Assembly (NCBI GenBank): GCA_023412755.1
Contig: JAEZCB010000096.1
Span: 1-18,960 of the forward strand
DNA from: Bacteroidota bacterium
GTDB taxonomy: Bacteria; Bacteroidota; Bacteroidia; Flavobacteriales_F; PHOS-HE28
Length of the DNA stretch: 18,960 bases
Direction: 5' to 3'
The notes below the pieces were generated by a model. The model had not been told where the DNA came from. It saw only the letters and a program-made list of their open reading frames with translations, and did no database searches. Position numbers and translations under genes: made by a program. This document shows positions 13,213 to 18,960 of the stretch, one piece after another (positions within the stretch are counted from its first letter, which is position 1; every line of letters starts with the position of its first letter).

Positions 13213-14181
13213 ATGAGCCAGGAGATCGAACATGTGAAATGCCTGATCATTGGATCGGGTCCCGCCGGATATGCTGCTGCCATCTATGCGGCACGCGCTG
13301 ATCTAAAGCCTTTGATGTTCGAAGGTCCTTTGCCTGGAGGCCAGCTTACGCAGACCACCGAAGTGGAGAACTACCCTGGTTACCCGGAAGGCCGCACCGG
13401 TCCAGAGATGATGGAGGATCTCCGCAAGCAGGCCCTTCGTTTCAATACGGATATCCGCCACGGCTGGGTGACCAAGGTGGATCTAACCGGTCCTGTGCAT
13501 AAGGTGTGGGTGGATGAGACCACCGAAGTACACGCCGATACCGTGATCATAAGCACGGGGGCCAGTGCCAAATGGCTGGGTCTGCCTAATGAGATCCGCC
13601 TGCGTGACATCGGTGGAGGTGTAACGGCCTGCGCGGTGTGCGACGGATTCTTCTATCGGGGGCAATCCGTGGCCCTGGTCGGCGCTGGTGATAGTGCCTG
13701 CGAAGAAGCCTCCTATCTGGCGAAGCTGTGCCCGAAAGTGTACATGCTTGTGAGGCGCGATGAATTCCGTGCAAGCAAGGCGATGCAGCATCGGGTGAAG
13801 AACACGCCCAACATCGAGATCCTTTTCAATACGGAAGTGATCGATGTGCTCGGTGAGAATGCGGTGGAAGGCATTGTTACCAGGAACAATGCGACAGGTG
13901 AGGAGCGCAAACTGGATGTCACAGGCCTGTTCCTCGCCATCGGCCATACGCCCAACACGGCCATCTTCAAAGGCTGGCTGGACATGGATCCGGTCGGTTA
14001 TCTGAAGCATGAGCCTGACAGTACCCGCACCAGGATCCCGGGGGTATTCGTGGCTGGTGATGCCGCCGATCATGTATACCGCCAGGCCGTAACGGCAGCG
14101 GGTACAGGCTGCATGGCCGCACTGGATGCCGAGCGTTATCTCGCAGCGCGGGAAGTGCCGGAAATGGCGCAGGAAGCGTGA
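13213..14181 (+). CDS. trxB: Thioredoxin reductase (NADPH)
   Basis: A 322-residue low-molecular-weight thioredoxin reductase. The FAD-binding GSGPAG is at 14-19, the redox-active pair is CAVC (C140, C143) in GVTACAVCDG, the NADPH-binding GAGDSA is at 157-162, and RRDEFRAS supplies the arginines that recognise the 2'-phosphate of NADPH. The C-terminal FAD block is GVFVAGDAAD followed by RQAVTAAGTGC. It transfers electrons from NADPH to thioredoxin in the cytoplasm. The full length and all motifs indicate a functional enzyme. It has its own promoter box and is followed by a terminator, so it is probably monocistronic. Confidence 0.97.
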   Translation: MSQEIEHVKCLIIGSGPAGYAAAIYAARADLKPLMFEGPLPGGQLTQTTEVENYPGYPEGRTGPEMMEDLRKQALRFNTDIRHGWVTKVDLTGPVHKVWVDETTEVHADTVIISTGASAKWLGLPNEIRLRDIGGGVTACAVCDGFFYRGQSVALVGAGDSACEEASYLAKLCPKVYMLVRRDEFRASKAMQHRVKNTPNIEILFNTEVIDVLGENAVEGIVTRNNATGEERKLDVTGLFLAIGHTPNTAIFKGWLDMDPVGYLKHEPDSTRTRIPGVFVAGDAADHVYRQAVTAAGTGCMAALDAERYLAAREVPEMAQEA

Positions 14182-14311
14182 TCGCATCCGGGGCATTGGA
14201 CACGGAGCCGGTAACCTTTTGTGGTGGTGAGTGATCAATGATAGGATGTGGCTCTATGCCCTCCTTTCGGATGAACGGTAGTACCGGAGCAATACACCAT
14301 CATCCTCGGTC

Positions 14312-14338
14312 AGCCCTGGCAGCTTTGCTGCCGGGGCT
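14312..14338 (+). terminator. Intrinsic terminator downstream of trxB
   Basis: Arm AGCCCTGGCAGC (14312-14323) pairs with GCTGCCGGGGCT (14327-14338) through 12 pairs including one T-G wobble. The loop is TTT, and TTTCCTTTTC follows. It lies 130 nt after the trxB stop, so it ends either a long trxB 3' untranslated region or a separate small RNA. Confidence 0.85.
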
Positions 14339-14440
14339 TTCCTTTTCACCATCACCCCCGGGTCCGTGAACCTTCCTCACCGACATGTGTACGGATGCTT
14401 GAAACACTCCTGATCGGATCAGGCCAAAGATCATTCATCC

Positions 14441-15760
14441 ATGAAAACGCTCATCTTCATTGTCACCAGCACCACTGGCATCATCATGATGCTCTTCACA
14501 TCGACCCAGGCTGTTGAATCCAGTGGTCTACTGGCATGCCATCCACCAGAACAGGTGGAAGGCTGTGTATTCAAGACGATATACGAGGGCGAAGGGGTAG
14601 ATCCCGAACTCACCCTCGCCACTCCGGCCAAAGTATTGCAGGCCGAGAAGCGCGGGCTGGACTGGTTGGTGAAGGCGCAGGCCCAGGATGGTGGATTCGG
14701 GGCTGGCTCACATGCCCGCCAGGACATCCGTGACCCGCATGCCGTGGCCACCGATCCCGCCACAACGGCCATGGTCGGCATGGCCATCCTGCGCTTGGGT
14801 TCCACTCCAACCACTGGGACTTACGCACAACAACTGACCAAGATCACGGACTATCTGCTGAAGCATGTGGAACAGGCCGGGCCACAGGCACGCAACATCA
14901 CGGAAGTGCAGGGCACCCAGATCCAGGCGAAGCTGGGGCAGAACATCGATGTGGCCCTTACCACACAATACCTGAGCAACCTGAGCGCAAGACTCGAAGG
15001 CAACGACCCATTGAAACACCGTGTGCACAAGGCCTTGAACAATTGTGCTGCCATCATACAAAGGGCGCAGCGAACCGATGGTAGTATGCAGGGCGATGGC
15101 TGGGCCGGCGTATTGCAAAGCTCCTTCGCGGCCAGCGCCCTGGAATCGGCCCGGTCCCAGGGGGCGGAGGTCGATGAGGAGACCCTGCAAAAAGCAAGGG
15201 ATTACAACAAGCAGAACTTCGACGTGAAGAACAACAGCGTGGCCACGGAGCGTGCGGCAGGGATCACATTATATGCGGTCAGCGGTAGCACGCGCAGTGC
15301 GGCTGCGGAAGCGCGCGAGGCTGAAGAGAAGGTGGCCAAGGCGAAGCAGGAAGGCAAGATCGCCGCGGACGCGCCAATGAGTCCGGAAGTGCTTCAGAAT
15401 GCTGGTGTTCCTGCCACGGAAGCAGAACGACTCAATACGGCCTATCAGGTTTATAACGCCGCCAAGGTGCAGGCCCAGGATGAGCGCGTATTAACAGGTT
15501 TCGGCAACAACGGAGGAGAGGAATTCCTGAGCTTCCTCCAGACGGGAGAATCCATGATCATCGCCAGGGACAAGGGCTGGAAAGATTGGTACGGCGCTAC
15601 CACGGACCGCCTACTGGCCATTCAAACAAGCGATGGCAGCTGGCATGGCCATCATTGCATCACGAGCCCGGTCTTCTGCACGGCGACCTCATTGTTGATC
15701 TTGAGCGTGAACAACGACATCGATCAATTGCTGGCGCAGGGTGCGGTGAAATACCGGTGA
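14441..15760 (+). CDS. Secreted prenyltransferase/squalene-cyclase-like alpha/alpha-toroid protein
   Basis: A 439-residue protein with an N-terminal signal peptide (hydrophobic residues 4-20, then STQAVESS). Three segments resemble the QW repeats of the squalene cyclase/prenyltransferase toroid fold: KAQAQDGGFG at about 78-87, QRTDGSMQGDGW at about 210-221, and IQTSDGSWHGH at 394-404. Each is followed or preceded by Ala/Leu-rich helices. The acidic DxDD catalytic motif of squalene-hopene cyclases is absent; the closest stretch is ATDPATTA at 103-110. Residues 285-310 form a charged Ala/Glu/Lys helix that looks like an insertion. I infer a secreted, probably non-cyclase scaffold or binding protein. 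It precedes a sterol-desaturase-family gene by 91 bp, with a hairpin between them. Confidence 0.72.
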   Translation: MKTLIFIVTSTTGIIMMLFTSTQAVESSGLLACHPPEQVEGCVFKTIYEGEGVDPELTLATPAKVLQAEKRGLDWLVKAQAQDGGFGAGSHARQDIRDPHAVATDPATTAMVGMAILRLGSTPTTGTYAQQLTKITDYLLKHVEQAGPQARNITEVQGTQIQAKLGQNIDVALTTQYLSNLSARLEGNDPLKHRVHKALNNCAAIIQRAQRTDGSMQGDGWAGVLQSSFAASALESARSQGAEVDEETLQKARDYNKQNFDVKNNSVATERAAGITLYAVSGSTRSAAAEAREAEEKVAKAKQEGKIAADAPMSPEVLQNAGVPATEAERLNTAYQVYNAAKVQAQDERVLTGFGNNGGEEFLSFLQTGESMIIARDKGWKDWYGATTDRLLAIQTSDGSWHGHHCITSPVFCTATSLLILSVNNDIDQLLAQGAVKYR

Positions 15761-15776
15761 GCGCATTTATTGAGTA

Positions 15777-15808
15777 ACGGCCGCCACGGGATCTTCCGTG
15801 GCGGCCGT
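15777..15808 (+). terminator. Hairpin, probable terminator
   Basis: A perfect 13-bp inverted repeat, ACGGCCGCCACGG (15777-15789) against CCGTGGCGGCCGT (15796-15808), with loop GATCTT. It begins 17 nt after the toroid gene stop. Only a short T-poor tail (GTCATTTGG) follows, so terminator function is likely but not certain. Confidence 0.7.
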
Positions 15809-15812
15809 GTCA

Positions 15813-15847
15813 TTTGGTAGAGAACCATATGGGCCGGTGTAATTTCG
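15813..15847 (+). promoter_or_regulatory. Promoter of the sterol-desaturase-family gene, near-leaderless
   Basis: A TTTG at 15813-15816 and TAATTTCG at 15840-15847 are spaced 23 bp apart, within the Bacteroidota range. The -7 box ends just 4 nt before the ATG at 15852, which would place the transcription start at or beside the start codon. Confidence 0.5.
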
Positions 15848-15851
15848 TGGT

Positions 15852-16757
15852 ATGCGGGGTACGGTGATCGGCTCGGTGGCTGTGCTTGTGGTATTGTTCA
15901 TACTCACTTATGCGACCGGTGCTTTCATTCCTGCCGAGTTGCAAAAGCCGGTGCGGTTCGGCTCGCAATTGTACCTGGGGCTTTTTCTGCGTTACCTGGT
16001 CATCGCCGGGCTTGCCTTCCTGATCTTTTATGGGTGGAAGCGCGACAGCTGGGTCCATCGCCGGATCCAGGATCGCTATCCGGACAGCAGGCTGCTCCGC
16101 CAGGAATACCGCTACTCACTCTCGACCTTCGCCATTTTCGCCCTCATGGGCATTGGCATCCATGAGGCCCGCCATCATGGCTACACACAGATCTACACGG
16201 AGGTACACGAGTATGGCTGGTGGTGGTTCGTGGCAAGCATTCTTTTGGCCCTGTTGATCCATGATACCTACTTCTACTGGACACACCGGTTCATGCATTG
16301 GAAGCCATTATTCAGGGTGATGCATGCCGTGCACCATAGATCACATGATCCTTCGCCTTGGGCATCGTTCTCTTTTCACCCTACCGAAGCCGTCGTAGAG
16401 GCGGGGATCCTTCCCGTGCTGGTATTCATCATGCCAATGCATCCTCTGGCCATCGGCGGTTTTCTGGTGGTGATGACCATCATGAATGTGATCGGCCATC
16501 TGGGCTATGAGATATATCCGAAAGGGTTCACCCGGCATTGGCTCCTGGGCCTGAACAACACGAGTACACATCATAATATGCACCACAAATACAGCCGTTG
16601 CAATTACGGCCTCTATTTCAACTGGTGGGATAGGATAATGGGTACGAACCATGTTCGCTATCAGGAGCGGTTCGAAGAGATCACCTCAAGGGAAAGACAG
16701 GAAAGATCCAAAGTAAGCGAAGCGATGGGTCAGGAGATGAGTGGTGGAAAATCTTAG
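15852..16757 (+). CDS. Sterol desaturase / fatty acid hydroxylase superfamily protein
   Basis: A 301-residue membrane di-iron enzyme. Helices are predicted near 5-25, 43-62, 88-104, 122-137 and 185-215. The histidine clusters of the superfamily are complete: H137 in HDTYFYWTH with H145 and H149 (THRFMH), H158-H161-H162 (HAVHH), H176 in SFHPTEA, and H240-H241 with H244-H245 (HHNMHH), the last followed by NYGLYFNWWDRIMGT. Family members hydroxylate or desaturate sterols, carotenoids or acyl chains using O2 and electrons from a partner. The actual substrate here cannot be read from the sequence. The upstream toroid protein gene might suggest isoprenoid chemistry, but a hairpin separates the two. 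Confidence 0.93.
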   Translation: MRGTVIGSVAVLVVLFILTYATGAFIPAELQKPVRFGSQLYLGLFLRYLVIAGLAFLIFYGWKRDSWVHRRIQDRYPDSRLLRQEYRYSLSTFAIFALMGIGIHEARHHGYTQIYTEVHEYGWWWFVASILLALLIHDTYFYWTHRFMHWKPLFRVMHAVHHRSHDPSPWASFSFHPTEAVVEAGILPVLVFIMPMHPLAIGGFLVVMTIMNVIGHLGYEIYPKGFTRHWLLGLNNTSTHHNMHHKYSRCNYGLYFNWWDRIMGTNHVRYQERFEEITSRERQERSKVSEAMGQEMSGGKS

Positions 16758-16837
16758 CGGCCATAGCGGCGAGCGGTGCACATTCATTCGCATACGCTCG
16801 GGCCTGTTCACCATTCTGGGATCTTCAACAAAAAAGT

Positions 16838-16860
16838 ACGCCATCCGTTCTGGATGGCGT
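16838..16860. terminator. Bidirectional intrinsic terminator
   Basis: Stem ACGCCATCC (16838-16846) pairs perfectly with GGATGGCGT (16852-16860), loop GTTCT. The plus strand continues CCTTTTG. The minus strand continues through the complement of AACAAAAAAG, giving a strong T run. It lies between the convergent sterol-desaturase-family gene and the blue-copper gene. Confidence 0.9.
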
Positions 16861-16881
16861 CCTTTTGAAAGCAGTCATGAT

Positions 16882-17472
16882 TCAGCGGGCGATCGCGATC
16901 CGCTCGGACAGTATCTGCTCCCCATTGGCATCACGAACAAGCGCTGTATAGTTACCCTCTTTTAGACCGGTGATGTCCACGCGGGCAGTGGAAGATACCG
17001 TGTGACGCAGCACTTCCCTTCCCTGTATGTCCACCAGTATGAGCACATGACCCGTTCCGGTCGACTCCACCACCAATTCATCCGAAGCCGGGTTGGGGAA
17101 AACACGTAGCATGGCATTGCCCTTCTCCTCCAGGCCACTATCGGTCTCCACGATGATCTTGCCTTTCATGCCCATGCTTGAATGGGGATCGCAGATGTAG
17201 TAGATGGTGCCTGCCTCGGCAGGAGTGTACGGGTGCACACCACCGCCAAAGTTGAACCCACCCGGCAGTGGGTCGGCCACATTGTTGTTCCAGTCCTCCT
17301 CGGATATCTGCGTGGCCGTATGGATGGCGCCGAGATCGAAGACCACCGATTCGCCAAGCATGATGGTCACCTCATCAGGTGAAAAGGTGAAACTGCCCGT
17401 CGTGTTGATCTGGGTCTGGGCACTTAAGCCGGCGATGATCAAAGAGAACGCGATCGTAAAAGTTCCTTTCAT
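16882..17472 (-). CDS. Secreted blue-copper (plastocyanin/azurin-like) protein with T9SS sorting domain
   Basis: A 196-residue protein with a signal peptide (MKGTFTIAFSLIIAGLSAQT), a cupredoxin domain (about 20-112) and a C-terminal type A sorting domain from about 120 (VFPNPASDELVVES to the end, RIAIAR). All four expected type 1 copper ligands are present: H51 in IHTATQI, then C94, H97 and M102 in CDPHSSMGM, with the C-x2-H-x4-M spacing of plastocyanin. It should be exported by Sec, bind one copper, and be delivered to the cell surface or medium by T9SS. An electron-transfer or copper-handling role is likely, but no redox partner is encoded beside it. The end of the sorting domain resembles that of the broken thioredoxin-like gene (IIIAR versus IAIAR). 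Confidence 0.9.
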   Translation of the reverse strand: MKGTFTIAFSLIIAGLSAQTQINTTGSFTFSPDEVTIMLGESVVFDLGAIHTATQISEEDWNNNVADPLPGGFNFGGGVHPYTPAEAGTIYYICDPHSSMGMKGKIIVETDSGLEEKGNAMLRVFPNPASDELVVESTGTGHVLILVDIQGREVLRHTVSSTARVDITGLKEGNYTALVRDANGEQILSERIAIAR

Positions 17473-17542
17473 TTGGTTTTGGGATTTGACATCTTACCAG
17501 ATGATGACGCAGGATCCGGCGATCTGGTTGGCTCACTATTAC

Positions 17543-18052
17543 TTAGGGTGCGATCTTCAAAACCCGCAACTTCTGCGTTCTGCCACCGAGTTGGAAGTCC
17601 ACGCTATCACCTACTTTGCTGCCCATTAAGGCGCGTGCGATGGGTGATGTGAAGGCGATGCGGCCCTGTTTCACATTCGCTTCATCCGCGCCAACAATGG
17701 TGAAGGTTCGCTGGGTGCCGGCCTGGTCATAAGTGACGGTAGTGCCAAAACGGACCTCTTCATTGGAAGTTTCTCCCGGTTCCACTACCCGCGCGGTCGC
17801 CAGCCGCTCATTCAACAGGTCAAGTTGGCCGTTGATCACAACAAGTTCCCGTCGCCTGTCTTGATCACTGATGGCCTCCGCCGGTCTTTGGATCAGCTCG
17901 GTCCGCTGCTTCTCCAACGCCTCACGTTCCTGGTGTAGCAGTGCCAGCCCACGGGGTGTGACGTAATTGATGATCCCTTCCGGAAGCGGTGCCCTGGGTG
18001 GAATGAAGGGCGCTTCCTCCTGATCTTCTTCCTTAACGAAGCCACGGCTCAT
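17543..18052 (-). CDS. GreA/GreB family transcription elongation factor (GreB-like)
   Basis: A 169-residue protein. After a polar extension (SRGFVKEEDQEEAPFIPPRA) comes the NYVTPRG start of the coiled-coil domain, helical hairpin residues to about 105 (ALLHQEREALEKQ, then DLLNERLATARVV), and the C-terminal FKBP-like domain (VRFGTTVTYD, IVGADEANVKQGRIAFTSPIARALMG, KVGDSV). Gre factors insert the hairpin into the RNA polymerase secondary channel and stimulate cleavage of backtracked RNA. Acidic tip residues DQD (about 76-78) could coordinate Mg2+. I chose the ATG at 18052 rather than the adjacent TTG at 18055. The gene is divergent from truA across 118 bp. Confidence 0.9.
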   Translation of the reverse strand: MSRGFVKEEDQEEAPFIPPRAPLPEGIINYVTPRGLALLHQEREALEKQRTELIQRPAEAISDQDRRRELVVINGQLDLLNERLATARVVEPGETSNEEVRFGTTVTYDQAGTQRTFTIVGADEANVKQGRIAFTSPIARALMGSKVGDSVDFQLGGRTQKLRVLKIAP

Positions 18053-18058
18053 CAAGAC

Positions 18059-18066
18059 CTAAGTTA
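18059..18066 (-). promoter_or_regulatory. Candidate -7 box for the Gre-factor gene
   Basis: On the minus strand this reads TAACTTAG (TAnnTTTG with one mismatch), ending 6 nt before the ATG at 18052. It would give an almost leaderless mRNA. Confidence 0.35.
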
Positions 18067-18119
18067 ATGGCAGGCCACGGGACACCACCCGTGCGTGGCC
18101 TCACCGATCCGCACCCCAA

Positions 18120-18127
18120 TACCTTTA
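18120..18127 (+). promoter_or_regulatory. Candidate -7 box for truA
   Basis: TACCTTTA matches TAnnTTTG with one mismatch. Between this box and the divergent Gre box lies an inverted repeat, AGGCCAC (18072-18078) with GTGGCCT (18095-18101), which could be a shared regulatory site or chance. Confidence 0.35.
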
Positions 18128-18170
18128 CGCCCCCATGCGCACCTTATTCCCGCTGCTCATGGCCCGTCGT

Positions 18171-18953
18171 ATGTCCCGCTATTTCCTTGAACTCGCATTC
18201 AATGGTACGGCCTACCGCGGCTGGCAGGTGCAGCCGGATGCGCCGAGCGTACAGGGTGAGATCGAACGAGCCATGCGCCAGCTTTTCCATGCACATAAGG
18301 TGAATGTGGTAGGATGCGGTCGCACGGATACCGGCGTACATGCTTCCCTGTACTATGCCCATTTTGATGCGCCAGAGGGCAGGGAGGTGGATCAGCGTAT
18401 GGTGCATTCGCTGAATAGTATGCTCCCACGGGATATCGCCATCCATCGGGCGATCCCTGTGGCAGGGGATGCGCACGCCCGCTTCAGTGCCACCGAACGC
18501 GGATATATCTATAGGATACATATTGAAAAGGATCCTTTTTTAGTGGATCGTTCGCACCCGTTGAGGCCACCACTTGATGTGGCCGCGATGAACCAGGCTT
18601 GCGAAGCACTGTTGCAGGCACGTGATTTCACGAGTTTCAGCCGCACAGGAAGCGACAACCGCACAATGATCTGTGATGTGCGGCAAGCCTATTGGCAACA
18701 GGTGCGGAACGGATATTTATTCCGGATCCATGCCGATCGCTTCCTTCGCAACATGGTGAGGGCCATCGTAGGCACTTGTTTACGCATTGGTAAAGGGGAT
18801 CGCCCACCCACACATATGTCCGAAGTGCTGGCGGCCATGGACAGACATGCCGCAGGGAGGAGCGCACCAGCATGTGGCCTTTATCTGGCCCATGTGCGCT
18901 ATCCATTCATACCCCTTATGAGCGAACCGTTGAACACCGGCTTGAGCATATGA
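18171..18953 (+). CDS. truA: tRNA pseudouridine(38-40) synthase
   Basis: A 260-residue TruA. The N terminus MSRYFLELAFNGTAYRGWQ is the family start, and the catalytic aspartate is D53 in GCGRTDTGVHA. Later motifs include RDFTSFSRTGSD, an RIHADRFLRNMVRAIVGT block and the C-terminal LYLAHVRYP. It converts uridines 38-40 of the anticodon arm to pseudouridine. In-frame ATGs at 18135 and 18159 could add 12 or 4 residues; I prefer 18171 because homologues start there, and a candidate -7 box at 18120-18127 leaves a leader of ordinary length. The stop overlaps the next ATG (ATGA), so a following gene is translationally coupled. Confidence 0.94.
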   Translation: MSRYFLELAFNGTAYRGWQVQPDAPSVQGEIERAMRQLFHAHKVNVVGCGRTDTGVHASLYYAHFDAPEGREVDQRMVHSLNSMLPRDIAIHRAIPVAGDAHARFSATERGYIYRIHIEKDPFLVDRSHPLRPPLDVAAMNQACEALLQARDFTSFSRTGSDNRTMICDVRQAYWQQVRNGYLFRIHADRFLRNMVRAIVGTCLRIGKGDRPPTHMSEVLAAMDRHAAGRSAPACGLYLAHVRYPFIPLMSEPLNTGLSI

Positions 18954-18960
18954 GCAGTGT
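18950..18960 (+). CDS. 5' end of a further gene, cut by the window edge
   Basis: ATG at 18950 overlaps the truA stop as ATGA and reads Met-Ser-Ser before the window ends. The start is supported only by the overlap. The product cannot be identified from so few codons. Confidence 0.4.

Overview
The window looks like a chromosomal segment of a high-GC Bacteroidota, probably a Flavobacteriales-like lineage. The evidence is lineage-typical content: a TonB-dependent receptor with an N-terminal CarboxypepD_reg-like domain paired with a DUF4249 lipoprotein, two secreted proteins with C-terminal type IX secretion (T9SS) sorting domains, Bacteroidota-type -7 boxes (TAnnTTTG or TAnnTTCG), few Shine-Dalgarno sequences, and a GreB-like factor divergent from truA. 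No phage structural genes, CRISPR array, rRNA or classical insertion sequence was seen. The exact taxon cannot be fixed from the sequence.

Layout. 7-1691: a PAP2 phosphatase and an isoaspartyl peptidase/asparaginase, translationally coupled by ATGA. 1667-4103 (minus): a four-gene membrane/envelope operon in the order YtxH protein, holin-like two-TM protein, uncharacterised protein, AI-2E permease. 4314-5587: a DUF3817 membrane protein divergent from a small serine hydrolase. 5699-6511: a secreted thioredoxin-like T9SS cargo gene broken by one in-frame amber codon beside the cis-Pro motif. A strong bidirectional terminator then separates it from a convergent M1 aminopeptidase lipoprotein (6577-8469). 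8573-8815: a small two-TM protein.

8852-9428 is the most unusual part. Two 77-bp tandem tRNA-like repeats lead directly into an intact tRNA-Pro(GGG). That is followed by a terminator, a small GIY-YIG nuclease gene, and a second tRNA-like remnant in which the nuclease stop codon lies. In all three tRNA-like copies the anticodon arm is replaced by a perfect GC-rich palindrome.

9530-9631 (minus) is a probable 33-residue single-TM protein. 9773-13149: TonB-dependent receptor plus DUF4249 lipoprotein, overlapping, presumably one uptake unit. 13213-14181: thioredoxin reductase (trxB) with a terminator. 14441-16757: a secreted alpha/alpha-toroid protein with QW-like motifs, then a sterol-desaturase-family di-iron hydroxylase. 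16882-17472 (minus): a blue-copper (plastocyanin-like) T9SS cargo protein. 17543-18052 (minus): GreA/GreB factor. 18171-18953: truA, overlapping the first codons of another gene cut by the window end.

Most genes are ordinary housekeeping or envelope functions. The novelty candidates are the tRNA-Pro/GIY-YIG/tRNA-like palindrome module, the amber-interrupted thioredoxin gene, and recurring -7 boxes placed only 4 to 9 nt before start codons, which suggest very short or absent leaders.
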